DNA from: Oscillatoria sp. SIO1A7
GTDB lineage: Bacteria > Cyanobacteriota > Cyanobacteriia > Cyanobacteriales > Laspinemataceae
Assembly (NCBI GenBank): GCA_010672965.1
Contig: JAAHFN010000044.1
Location: 14,127-55,149 of the forward strand
Reading direction: 5' to 3'
Length of the DNA stretch: 41,023 bases
Position 1 is the stretch's first letter, and the number at the start of each line of letters is the position of its first letter. The position numbers were made by a program, and so were the translations under genes. The notes beneath the pieces are model-generated. The model searched no databases, was not told the DNA's origin, and worked only from the letters and a program-made list of their open reading frames with translations. Of this stretch, positions 24,703-33,849 are shown one piece after another.

Positions 24703-27700
24703 ATGAACCGGAATAAAACACTGTCTTTCTTCGGTCTTGCCTGGGTGTGGTCAAAACCCGTTGATAAAAATGGGATACCCCAGTCTGACGATCCCCCCAA
24801 ACCCCCCTTAAAAACGCCATCGGCAAGGAAGCCCCCCCTTGTAAAAGGGGGGGTTTGGGGGGGATCCTCTGCAACTACCTTGCCCAGTATATTTGTACGG
24901 GACTTGGGCATACGCTCTAGGTTTTGCTTAAGGTGTGCAAGTAGCACCTTACATACAGCTTTATATGTGACAACTGGGCTAAGTTCTGTTTTAGTAACGG
25001 CGGTTTGTCAAGAAGTTGCCCAAGGGAGTCAGGCGGCTCTGGAGCGCCAGTCAAACTTGCCAAGATTTAGCGATTTTGTGCTATTTGGCGATCTTGTGCC
25101 GCCAAATGGGGTGTGGTCAAAACCCGTCGATCGTCATGGGATACCCCAGTCGGAATATCCCCCCAAACCCCCTTTAAAAACGCCATCGGCTTCTTTGCCC
25201 CCCCTTGCAAAAGGGGGGGTTTGGGGGGGATCCTATGCAACTACTTTCGATCGCACCGCGCCAAATATGCCGCCAAATGTTGAAGAGATTATTACCACCC
25301 GGTTGGCTTTAGATGAAGGATTGCAGCTTGCGGAGGCAAAACCCCTGCTCGAACGTGGAAAAACTTTATTTGCGGCGGAACGGTTTGTGGCAGCGGCTCG
25401 GGCTTGGCAAAGGGCGTCGGAAATTTACGAGCAAGAGGGGGCAAGTCTCGGGCAAGCCCAAGCCCTAGTCTATCTCTCTCTAGCTTACCAAAAATTAGAA
25501 AGTTGGGATAGAGCCAATCTAGCGGTTAGCCAAAGTATTGTTCTTTTAAAGGCACAAGCAGAAAAGGCACAAGCAGAAGCGGCACAAGCAGAAACAGAAA
25601 CAAACTTAGATTCAGAGGCTGCTATTTTTGCCCGAGCCTTAAATGCCCAAGGGAATATACAGTTGAAGCTGGGACAAAGCGCGATCGCTCTAGATACCTG
25701 GGAGCGAGCTACTAGAGCATACAGTAGAGCGGGAGATGAGGTGGGAATGCTGGGCAGCCAGATTAACCAAGCTATTGCCTTGCAAACTTTGGGGCTGTAT
25801 CGGCGATCGCAAACTATTTTAGAGCAAGCTTTGAGCCAACTCCAATCCCAGTCCGATGCTTCCCTTAAAGCGACGGGCTTGAGACAAGTTGGCGTTGCCC
25901 TGCGCCTGACGGGCAGCTTGGCACAATCCCGGGATGTTCTAGAGGAAACCTTAATAATTAGCCAAAAGCTGAAGGATTCTGCGCCGAGAGAAACTAGCGC
26001 GACGCTTCTGAGTTTGGGCAATACTCTCCGAGATTTACAAGAATACGAACTTGCACTGCGGCGCTATGAAGAAGCGGCGATCGCGGCAAAAAGCGCAACT
26101 ACTAAACTCAAAGCTAAGCTCAACCAAATAGACCTCCTTATCGAAAGCAAACAGCTAGGCAAAGTTAGAGATTTGCTTCACGACATACCATCGGAATTAA
26201 GGAATTTACCCCCAAGCCGTTTTGCGGTTTACGCTCGGGTCAATTTCGCCAATAGTTGGATGGAGCTGGATGCCAGCAACTCGGAGATAGAACGTAGGGC
26301 GATACCCATGCCCCCAACCCCGGGAGATTTGTGGGGGTTCGGATCTCGAAAAGCCTCTGGAAAAGCCAGTAAGAATGCCCATGTCCTTGACAGGGCTGGG
26401 CGGGTACGGGATATTGGACAAATTTTAGCAAGCGCAATAGAGCAAGCCAGAATGCTAGAAGATACCCGCGCCGAATCCCATGCTTTGGGAACTCTGGGTA
26501 AGTTGTACGAACACAACGAACAGTGGAGCGATGCTCTGGAGCTGACGCGAAAAGCCCTGTCTATTGCCGAAGGTATGAAAGTAGCGGATCTGGCAGCTCG
26601 ATGGGAATGGCAACTGGGACGGTTGCTGGCGCGAGAAGGAGAAATAGATGAGGCGATCGCGGCTTACTCTGAAGCGGTCGAAAGCCTGCAATCCCTTCGG
26701 ACTGACTTGGTGGCTATCAATCCGGAAGTGCAGTTTTCTTTTCGGGAAACTGTAGAACCAGTTTATCGGGAGCTAGCCAGATTGCTGCTATCCTCCCCGA
26801 GTCAAAGCAACCTTCAGCAAGTCCGGGAAGTTATTGAAGCCTTGCGACTGGCAGAGCTGGATAATTTTTTCCGGGAAGCCTGTTTGCAGGCAAAACGGCA
26901 ATTGATTGACCAAATCGATCCCACAGCCGCCGTAGTTTATCCAATTATTCTACCTGACAGGCTGGCGGTGATTCTCTCCCGAGCTGGCCAGCCTTTGTTT
27001 TATTACGAAACTAAACTCGACCGGGCGGAAATAGAAAAAGCGATAGAAGAGTTTCGGCTGTACTTAAATCCTGCTTTTTTTGAGGAAGATCGCTTGCGCG
27101 CTTCCCAAGTTCTTTATGATTGGCTGCTTCGACCTGCGGAAACAGAGTTAGCCAAGAGCGGCATTGAAACTCTGGTTTTTGTCTTAGATGGCTCCTTACG
27201 AAATTTGCCAATTGCTGCTCTCCACGATGGCGATCGCTATCTAGTCGAGCAATACAGCATCGCCTTAACCCCTAGCCTGCGGTTGTTAGAACCGCAGTCC
27301 CTCGTCCGGGACAAGTTAAGCGTTTTAGTCGCAGGGCTAAGCGAAGCCCGAGAAGATTTTAACGCTTTGCCGGGGGTAGAAGCAGAAGTCAATCAAATTG
27401 CTTCTTTGGTAAAATCTGAAATCATCCTCAATCGAGATTTCACAGAAACCCGCCTCAGAGATAAAACTAAATCCTCCCCGTTACCAGTAGTGCATATTGC
27501 CACTCACGGCCAGTTTAGCTCTAAAGCAGAAGAGACATTTTTGGTAACTTGGGACGGAAGAATTAATATTAAAGAATTTAACGAGCTGCTCCGCTCCAGA
27601 GAACCAAATCCATCCGCTCCTTTAGAGTTGCTGGTTCTTAGTGCCTGCCAAACTGCAGCGGGAGATAAGCGAGCCGCTCTGGGATTGGCTGGTTTTGCCG

Positions 27701-27918
27701 TGCGTTCGGGAGCCCGAAGCACTTTGGCAACTTTGTGGCAAGTTAATGATGATTCTACTGCGATCGCAATGGCACAGTTTTACCAAGAACTAATCCAGAA
27801 GCCAAATACCTCAAAAGCCAAAGCCCTCCGCGCCGCTCAGCTCGCCCTGCTCGATAATTCTAAGTTCCAGCATCCTTTTTACTGGGCACCTTTTGTATTA
27901 GTTGGCAATTGGCTCTAA
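24703..27918 (+). CDS. TPR-CHAT caspase-like protein with repeat-derived N-terminus
   Basis: 1071 residues from the ATG at 24703, with no ribosome site, so the start is uncertain. The N-terminal 180 residues contain two copies of the segment VWSKPVDxxGIPQS, PPKPPLKTPSA, PPLxKGGVWGGS, translated from a 134-bp palindromic repeat. A hydrophobic stretch between them (about 86-103, LYVTTGLSSVLVTAV) may be the original signal sequence. TPR-type helical repeats cover about 200-690, with a charged KAQAEKAQAEAAQAE segment. The C-terminal CHAT domain (about 740-1071) has its His in VVHIATHGQFSS (His935) and Cys in LLVLSACQTAAGD (Cys982), and ends FYWAPFVLVGNWL. TPR-CHAT proteins are likely caspase-like proteases or signalling scaffolds. 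The neighbouring TPS exoprotein is a possible substrate or partner by context only. Confidence 0.88.
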   Translation: MNRNKTLSFFGLAWVWSKPVDKNGIPQSDDPPKPPLKTPSARKPPLVKGGVWGGSSATTLPSIFVRDLGIRSRFCLRCASSTLHTALYVTTGLSSVLVTAVCQEVAQGSQAALERQSNLPRFSDFVLFGDLVPPNGVWSKPVDRHGIPQSEYPPKPPLKTPSASLPPLAKGGVWGGSYATTFDRTAPNMPPNVEEIITTRLALDEGLQLAEAKPLLERGKTLFAAERFVAAARAWQRASEIYEQEGASLGQAQALVYLSLAYQKLESWDRANLAVSQSIVLLKAQAEKAQAEAAQAETETNLDSEAAIFARALNAQGNIQLKLGQSAIALDTWERATRAYSRAGDEVGMLGSQINQAIALQTLGLYRRSQTILEQALSQLQSQSDASLKATGLRQVGVALRLTGSLAQSRDVLEETLIISQKLKDSAPRETSATLLSLGNTLRDLQEYELALRRYEEAAIAAKSATTKLKAKLNQIDLLIESKQLGKVRDLLHDIPSELRNLPPSRFAVYARVNFANSWMELDASNSEIERRAIPMPPTPGDLWGFGSRKASGKASKNAHVLDRAGRVRDIGQILASAIEQARMLEDTRAESHALGTLGKLYEHNEQWSDALELTRKALSIAEGMKVADLAARWEWQLGRLLAREGEIDEAIAAYSEAVESLQSLRTDLVAINPEVQFSFRETVEPVYRELARLLLSSPSQSNLQQVREVIEALRLAELDNFFREACLQAKRQLIDQIDPTAAVVYPIILPDRLAVILSRAGQPLFYYETKLDRAEIEKAIEEFRLYLNPAFFEEDRLRASQVLYDWLLRPAETELAKSGIETLVFVLDGSLRNLPIAALHDGDRYLVEQYSIALTPSLRLLEPQSLVRDKLSVLVAGLSEAREDFNALPGVEAEVNQIASLVKSEIILNRDFTETRLRDKTKSSPLPVVHIATHGQFSSKAEETFLVTWDGRINIKEFNELLRSREPNPSAPLELLVLSACQTAAGDKRAALGLAGFAVRSGARSTLATLWQVNDDSTAIAMAQFYQELIQKPNTSKAKALRAAQLALLDNSKFQHPFYWAPFVLVGNWL
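24745..24878. repeat. 134-bp palindromic repeat inside CHAT gene, copy 1
   Basis: It runs from GTGTGGTCAAAACCCG to GGATCCTCTGCAACTAC. The core is a palindrome formed by GATCCCCCCAAACCCCCCTT and its complement AAGGGGGGGTTTGGGGGGGATC-type arm. Copy 2 starts exactly 366 bases later, in the same frame. Confidence 0.9.
25111..25244. repeat. 134-bp palindromic repeat inside CHAT gene, copy 2
   Basis: Same length and order as copy 1, with a number of substitutions (for example GTCGATCGTCATGG for GTTGATAAAAATGG). Its core is again CCCCCCAAACCCCCT and AAGGGGGGGTTTGGGGGGG. Confidence 0.9.
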
Positions 27919-28322
27919 GAGCCTCTAAGAGCTAAGAGCAGTCAGCGGTTAGGCGTCAGCCCCGAGCTAAGAGCAAACCCTGCCGCGCCAAAAGCTTCCC
28001 TTGGATAGGAGTCACTCTCTATCGCTCCCTGGGGAAGTTCTCAGCTAATTGCTGCCCAAGGGATAAGCACAAATTGTTGAGAGCTTACCTATACTAGATA
28101 GATATATGTAGCAAATCTTTACAAAAAAGTAAGAAATGTCACGATTTTTTATTTTAGTTGATACATAAGAAGCAGGTTGGTTTTATAAGCAAAAAACTGG
28201 GGCACAATAACGCTATAGTGGGGCTTTAGGAGTTGCGATCGCCGACTCAAGGAATACATGTAGTAGCTTTCGTAAACTCAATAGAAATGCTATTTTAGAA
28301 AAAAGGAAACAAGAGATTAAAC
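27919..28322. other. Intergenic stretch before second DUF928 gene
   Basis: A short direct repeat CTCTAAGAG / CTAAGAGC starts at the stop of the CHAT gene. GTCAGCGG-type sequence follows at about 27949. The remainder is AT-rich and has no recognised gene; a promoter for the DUF928 gene probably lies here, but no convincing pair of boxes was assigned. Confidence 0.5.
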
Positions 28323-29087
28323 ATGGATTTAGAGAAAATTACTTATCGGATGAAATTGGCCCTATGCTGTGGGGCGATCGCGATTTCTAGCTGGTCTGGG
28401 ATGAGAGCCCAAGCAGAGTCAGAGCCCAACTATCGGGAAGCAGTCCTGAGTCAAATTCCAACCCAGATTGTTTTTGAACCTCCTACCGATGAAAAAGCGG
28501 AAGATACCAGAGGAGGGGCCTCCCGTCCCGCTGCAGTCAAATGTAGCTCAGATGAAGCCACGGACTTGCCGCTGACCTCTTTGATGCCAGAGAGCAACCA
28601 GGGCTTGACCGCACGGGGTCATCCCACCTTTTATGTATATGTGCCGCCAACCGCTGCCAAAAGACTATATTTTAGTCTCAAGGATGAAAATAATAAGGGC
28701 ATTTACCAGTCGATTATTGCCGGACCAAACGCGGCCGGAATCGCAAGGGTCAGCCTTCCAGAAGATCGACCGCCCCTAGAAATTGGCAAGACCTACACAT
28801 GGTCTGTAGGGATAATGTGCGAGCCAACCCAAACAGATATGCCTTGGGTGCAGGGACAAGTGCGGCGGATAGAAGTAAACTTGGGTCCAAGCAACGGATA
28901 TTCCTCGGCGACCAAGCTAGAAGCGGCAGCCTCATACGGAAAAGCAGGAATTTGGTACGATGCCTTGAGCGTTATAGCCGAATTGAGGCGATCGCAGCCG
29001 GAAGACAGCTCCTTGGCAGAAATATGGACCAATTTCTTAAACTCGGCAGGACTTGAGGCTATATCTACTGAGCCGCTATTAGAATAG
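28323..29087 (+). CDS. DUF928 family exported protein, second copy
   Basis: 254 residues from the ATG at 28323. The signal sequence is MKLALCCGAIAISSWSGMRA followed by QAES, reached either from Met1 or from Met10. A linker with RGGASRPAAVKC leads to the DUF928 domain (about 85-250), with SLMPESNQGLTARGHPTFYV, a KTYTWSVGIMCEP strand and the helical AELRRSQPEDSSLAEIWTNF end. It aligns along its length with the DUF928 protein at 14689-15534 (NQGLTARGHPTFYVYVP against NLGLTAQGYPEFHWYMP). The function of the family is unknown; the location is probably periplasm or outer membrane. It sits 200 bases upstream of a CHASE2 kinase, as its paralog sits downstream of a CHASE2 cyclase, suggesting a functional link between DUF928 and CHASE2 sensors. 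Confidence 0.85.
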   Translation: MDLEKITYRMKLALCCGAIAISSWSGMRAQAESEPNYREAVLSQIPTQIVFEPPTDEKAEDTRGGASRPAAVKCSSDEATDLPLTSLMPESNQGLTARGHPTFYVYVPPTAAKRLYFSLKDENNKGIYQSIIAGPNAAGIARVSLPEDRPPLEIGKTYTWSVGIMCEPTQTDMPWVQGQVRRIEVNLGPSNGYSSATKLEAAASYGKAGIWYDALSVIAELRRSQPEDSSLAEIWTNFLNSAGLEAISTEPLLE

Positions 29088-29286
29088 TTAGATGGTGGTG
29101 GAATAGCTATAGTCCTGACAAGCGGGTGTAGGGTGTGGGGTGTGGGATGTTTCGGGATGTTCGTCGTGACGTAAAGAGCGCTGTCACACTCTCGAGTGAA
29201 AAAGCCGAGCGAATCAACACCCTAGTCCTGACCCGCAAGGACTAAACTGCCTTTTCCGCCACCTGACCCTCTTTTGCTAGAGTTAA

Positions 29287-32200
29287 GTGCCAAAGAACCA
29301 GCCAAAACTTACGGCATTGCGAAAAAAGTGGCAAACGATATTAATGGTCGCGCCTGCGGTGGCGTGCTGCACGATCGCGCTCGAATTGACTGGATTGTTG
29401 CAGCTTCTAGAATGGGCAGCCTTGGATAGATTGTTTGTCCTGCGTCCCCTAGAATCTGTTGACAATCGCCTGCTCGTTGTCACGGTGGAAGAGTCAGACA
29501 TTGAGAATATCGGTCAATGGCCGCTTTCTGATGCCACTATAGCCGAAGCTATTAAAGCTTTAAGCCTATACAACCCCGCTTCTATTGGCTTGCTAATTTA
29601 TCGAGACTTGCCCGTACAACCGGGTCATCAAGCTTTAGTAGAGACGATGAAATCCACGCCCAATCTAATTGGTGCGGAAAAAGCGATCGGGGAAACAATA
29701 GACCCACCCCCCACCCTGAACGAACTGGATCGAGTAGGTATCGTCGATTTTGTCTTAGATGGGGACGGCAAAGTGCGACGCGCCCTCATGTCTCATGCCG
29801 ACCCAAAAGGGAAAATAAAATCGAGCATGGCGGTAAAGCTAGCCTCCATGTATCTTGAAGAAAGAGGTATAAACTTAGAAACAATAGACGATCGCAAAAA
29901 GCACGTTCGCTTGGGGAAAGCAGTATTTGTCCCATTTAAAAAGAACGATGGTGCCTACTCTAACGCCAATGCGGGCGGTTATCAAATATTGGTGAACTAC
30001 AGAGGGCAAAAAGATAGGTTTACCCGCGTATCTATCAGCAAAATACTAGAAAACAAGGTAAGCCGGGATCTAATAGAGGGACGAATTATCTTAATTGGCT
30101 CTACCGCTGCCAGTCTGAACGAATTATTTTATACCCCATACAGCGGCAAGATTAGCGGAGGGCTAGAGCCTACTTCTGGCGTTATTATTCATGCCAATAT
30201 TATCAGTCATATTTTAAGTGCAGCTTTGCAGGGGCGTCCAACAGTCAAAGTCTTGGCAAAACCTTGGCACTGGGTGTGGATTTTGGTTTGGTCTTTTCTA
30301 GGAGCATTTGCCTCGGAGTCTCTAAACGCACTTTCAGGAAAACGTAACGCACTCTTACAGTTAGGAGCGACGAGTGCCAGCATTATTCTACTGGGCAGTA
30401 TTGTTTTTGGCGGCTGCTATCTGTTCTTTCTAAAGGGCTGGTGGCTGCCGGTTGTTTCCCCGTTGCTGGCTCTAGCAGGAACGACCGTAACTCTAGAAGT
30501 TTATCAATCCCTAACAGCCCAGCGCGAGAGCTACAAGCGGCTGATTCAATTTTTAGAAGCAGTTCCCGTCGGAATAGCCGTCCACGAATCTGACGGTACG
30601 GTTTCCTATATCAATCAGGCGGGAGAACGGTTTCTAGGCCAAGGGGCTAAACCGGAAGTATTTAGAGAAACATTAGCCTCAACCTATCAAATATACATTG
30701 CCGGAACCGATCGCCTCTATCCCACAGAGAAACTGCCCGCTTTGCGAGCTTTGCGGGGCGAAAATGCGACCGTTGAAGATTTGGAAGTTCGTCAAGGCAG
30801 CCAGAAGATTCCCCTGGAGGCGCGAGCTACGCCTATTTTCGACGAGCGAGGCAATGTTACCCACGCTATAGTCGCTTTTCAAGATATTACCGAGCGTAAA
30901 AAAGCCGAGAAGGTCTTAGCAGACTACAATCGCACTTTAGAACTCCAAGTGGCTTCTCGGACGGCGGCATTGCAGGAAAGCAAGGAAAGATTTAGAAATG
31001 CCTTCGAGTCAGCAGCAATAGGTATGGCGATGGTTTCGCCAGAAGGTCTTTTTTTATCAGTAAATAAACCGTTTTTTCAAATATTTGGCTATGAAGAAGA
31101 AGAATTAGTGGGTCTGAGTTTCAGGGAATTAAGTCATCCAAACGATCTGGAAATAAGCCTGAGCAAAATGGGACAATTACTTGCTGGAAAAATGCCCTAT
31201 TTTCATTTAGAAAAGCGCTATTTCCACAAAAATGGCCATATAATTTGGGCATCTATTGGAGTTTCCCTAGTTCGCGACCCGCAGCAAAAGCCGCTGTATT
31301 TTATTGCCCAAATTCAAGATATTAGCTACCGCAAGCGAGCGGAACAGACCTTACGCTGGCAGGAAGCCCTACTGCGGTCAATGGCCGATTCTTCTCCTTT
31401 AGCCTTTTATGTGGTAGATAACCGCACTGATGAGATTCTCTACTTTAACCATCGTTTCTGCGAAATTTGGGAAATAGAACATTTAATCGATCGCCTTAAA
31501 CTGGGTTTAATTCAACATAATCAACTAATTTTAGAATTAGAAAAAAGCATCTCAAATTTCACTTTATTTTTAGAGTCATGTAAACCTTTGGAAAGCGAAA
31601 GAAATACCTTGGTATTTGACGAGGAAATTCCTTGTGTCGATGGGCGTATTATTCGCCGTTTTTCCTCCCAAGTACGCGACATAGAAAATAGATACTTTGG
31701 TCGTCTCTATATTTTTGAGGACATAACCTATCGCAAGCAAGCAGAAGAGGCGCTCCGCCAAAGCGAAAACCGCTACGAGCTGGCAACCCGGGCGGCAAAA
31801 GTTGGCGTATGGGACTGGAACCTACAGACGGACGAATTTTACCTAGACCCCAATATAAAAGCCATTCTCGGTTATAGAGACAAGGAAATTGCCAACGACC
31901 TCCAGACTTGGATAAGCTGCATTCATCCCGACGACCGAGAGGCCGCGATGAGAGCGGCTCGAACTTATATAAACGGTCAAACTCCCGAGTACGTCTGCGA
32001 ACACCGTACCCTTCATAAGGATGGCTCGATTCGCTGGCTGCTCGTTCGCGGTACTGCCTTTCACGATAAGGATGGCAATGCCATTCGCATGGTAGGAACC
32101 GATACGGATATTACAGAACTCAAGCAAACAGAAATTGCTCTGGAAGCTGCCAAGGAAGCCGCCGAAGTAGCTAATCGCGCCAAGAGTGAATTTTTGGCCA

Positions 32201-33846
32201 GTATGAGCCACGAACTGCGCACCCCCTTGAATGCTATTCTCGGTTTTTCTCAATTGATGAGTCGCAGCCAGAGTATGCCTAAAGAACATCGCGACAATAT
32301 CGATATCGTGCGGCGCAGCGGCGAACATCTGTTGGCGCTGATTAATGACGTTCTCGATTTGTCTAAAATTGAGGCCGGTCGCACTACTTTCAACGAAAAA
32401 GACTTCGACCTGTATCGCCTCCTAGATGATTTGGCAGATATGTTTCGCCTCAGAGCTAAGGATAAGGGATTGCAGTTTATTATGCAGCGATCGCCCCTAG
32501 TTCCTCAATACATCCGCACTGACGAAATAAAATTACGCCAAGTCTTGATTAACCTACTCGGTAATGCCATTAAGTTTACCCAAAAAGGTACTGTTAGGGT
32601 CCGCTCGATTGTGGGAGCAGGGGGGCAGGGTGCAAGGGAGCAGGGTGCAGGGGAGCAGGGTGCAAGGGAGCAGGGTGCAAGGGAGCAGGGTGCAGGGGAA
32701 GACTCAGAACTCAAAATTCAAAATTCAAAATTCAAAATTCAAAATTCAAAATTCAAAACTCAAAACTCAAAACTCTTTAAAATAAGCTTCGAGGTTGCAG
32801 ACACGGGTCCAGGAATTGCCCCAGAAGATGTCGAGAGTATTTTTGAAGCTTTTGTCCAAACCAAAACAGGGAAAGAATCGCAGGAGGGGACCGGCTTAGG
32901 TCTGCCGATTAGTCGCTCGTTTGTAGAATTGATGGGTGGCAAGATGACAGTTAGCAGTAGAGGCGAAGGATTTGCCTACGGCTCTTATGCCTATGGCTCT
33001 TATAATAATGACCTAGAAGATAAGGAGGCTTTTGCTTCCCCCGGACAACTGACCCCAGGATACGATAGCGGTACTAGCTTTCAGTTTGATATTCAATGCC
33101 AGGTAGTTCAGGAGCTTGACAGCGAAAGACTTTCAGTGGTGGCAACTGCGATCGCCCTGGAACCAAACCAACAGCCTTGGAGAATTATGGTTGCCGATGA
33201 CAATCAGAGCAATCGCCAACTGTTAATTAAAATCCTGTCCCCTCTGGGCTTTCAACTGCAGGAAGCTAGGGATGGTCAAGAGGCAGTGGCTTTGTGGGAA
33301 AGCTGGCAGCCTCATCTAATCTGGATGGATCTGCGGATGCCCGTCTGTGATGGCTATGAGGCTGTCAAGTCCATTAGGATCCGGGAAAGAAAAGTCAAAA
33401 GAGCTAAAATTCAGAACTTCGGCGATCGCACCGCAATTATTGCTTTAACCGCCAATAGCTTAGAGGAAGAGCGGACGGCGGCCCGAGAAGCAGGTTGCGA
33501 TGATTTTATCCGCAAGCCTTTTCGAGAAGCAGAAATTTTTGATACGATAAATAAACATCTGAGGGTGCGCTATTCATACGAAAAATCAGCCGACGGGCTC
33601 GATTCAACCGAAACCGAGCAAACTGAGGCGGCTATTGTCCCGAGTTCGGAAATCCTTGCATCTTTCTCCCCTGATTGGTTGGCTTCCTTGCACCAAGCAA
33701 CGATCGAGGGGGATCTAGATGTGATGCTTAGTCTGATTGATGAAATCCGCACTCAAGATAATCCACTAGCCAATGCTCTCGCTGCTTTGGCAAAAAGGTT
33801 TCAGTTCGAGCAAATCTTAACGCTAACCCAAAAGGCGAGCAAATAA
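29287..33846 (+). CDS. CHASE2 / PAS hybrid sensor histidine kinase
   Basis: 1519 residues from a GTG at 29287 behind AGAG. An N-terminal membrane segment (about 18-37) precedes an extracytoplasmic CHASE2 sensor (about 45-315), followed by membrane segments (about 320-415). Four PAS domains lie at about 418-540, 567-690, 695-815 and 825-950. HisKA follows with the phosphorylated His975 (SHELRTPLNAILGF), then HATPase_c (LLGNAIKFT, DTGPGIAPED, GTGLGLPIS) and a receiver domain with Asp1348 (LIWMDLRMP). The C-terminal tail PDWLASLHQATIEGDLDVML is shared with the next kinase and looks like a short helical module. Odd: about 55 residues of repeat-derived sequence (GAREQ units, then KIQNSKF) interrupt the HATPase domain between its N-box and the DTGPGIA box. 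It leads a three-gene operon; the next gene starts three bases after its stop. Confidence 0.92.
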   Translation: MPKNQPKLTALRKKWQTILMVAPAVACCTIALELTGLLQLLEWAALDRLFVLRPLESVDNRLLVVTVEESDIENIGQWPLSDATIAEAIKALSLYNPASIGLLIYRDLPVQPGHQALVETMKSTPNLIGAEKAIGETIDPPPTLNELDRVGIVDFVLDGDGKVRRALMSHADPKGKIKSSMAVKLASMYLEERGINLETIDDRKKHVRLGKAVFVPFKKNDGAYSNANAGGYQILVNYRGQKDRFTRVSISKILENKVSRDLIEGRIILIGSTAASLNELFYTPYSGKISGGLEPTSGVIIHANIISHILSAALQGRPTVKVLAKPWHWVWILVWSFLGAFASESLNALSGKRNALLQLGATSASIILLGSIVFGGCYLFFLKGWWLPVVSPLLALAGTTVTLEVYQSLTAQRESYKRLIQFLEAVPVGIAVHESDGTVSYINQAGERFLGQGAKPEVFRETLASTYQIYIAGTDRLYPTEKLPALRALRGENATVEDLEVRQGSQKIPLEARATPIFDERGNVTHAIVAFQDITERKKAEKVLADYNRTLELQVASRTAALQESKERFRNAFESAAIGMAMVSPEGLFLSVNKPFFQIFGYEEEELVGLSFRELSHPNDLEISLSKMGQLLAGKMPYFHLEKRYFHKNGHIIWASIGVSLVRDPQQKPLYFIAQIQDISYRKRAEQTLRWQEALLRSMADSSPLAFYVVDNRTDEILYFNHRFCEIWEIEHLIDRLKLGLIQHNQLILELEKSISNFTLFLESCKPLESERNTLVFDEEIPCVDGRIIRRFSSQVRDIENRYFGRLYIFEDITYRKQAEEALRQSENRYELATRAAKVGVWDWNLQTDEFYLDPNIKAILGYRDKEIANDLQTWISCIHPDDREAAMRAARTYINGQTPEYVCEHRTLHKDGSIRWLLVRGTAFHDKDGNAIRMVGTDTDITELKQTEIALEAAKEAAEVANRAKSEFLASMSHELRTPLNAILGFSQLMSRSQSMPKEHRDNIDIVRRSGEHLLALINDVLDLSKIEAGRTTFNEKDFDLYRLLDDLADMFRLRAKDKGLQFIMQRSPLVPQYIRTDEIKLRQVLINLLGNAIKFTQKGTVRVRSIVGAGGQGAREQGAGEQGAREQGAREQGAGEDSELKIQNSKFKIQNSKFKTQNSKLFKISFEVADTGPGIAPEDVESIFEAFVQTKTGKESQEGTGLGLPISRSFVELMGGKMTVSSRGEGFAYGSYAYGSYNNDLEDKEAFASPGQLTPGYDSGTSFQFDIQCQVVQELDSERLSVVATAIALEPNQQPWRIMVADDNQSNRQLLIKILSPLGFQLQEARDGQEAVALWESWQPHLIWMDLRMPVCDGYEAVKSIRIRERKVKRAKIQNFGDRTAIIALTANSLEEERTAAREAGCDDFIRKPFREAEIFDTINKHLRVRYSYEKSADGLDSTETEQTEAAIVPSSEILASFSPDWLASLHQATIEGDLDVMLSLIDEIRTQDNPLANALAALAKRFQFEQILTLTQKASK
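32611..32774. repeat. In-frame repeat insert within HATPase domain
   Basis: First come tandem 15-bp units of the type GGAGCAGGGTGCAAG (32620-32700), then heptamers CAAAATT and CAAAACT (about 32709-32774). Together they encode about 55 residues, and the total length keeps the reading frame. The same heptamers occur in intergenic DNA at 16403 and 19532. Confidence 0.9.
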
Positions 33847-33849
33847 TCC

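Noticed and set aside
24651-24947. Minus-strand frame with TPPFTRGGFLADGVFKGGLG
   Set aside because: This is the well-known spurious translation of the CCCCCCAAACCCCCC palindromic repeat, opposite the CHAT gene.
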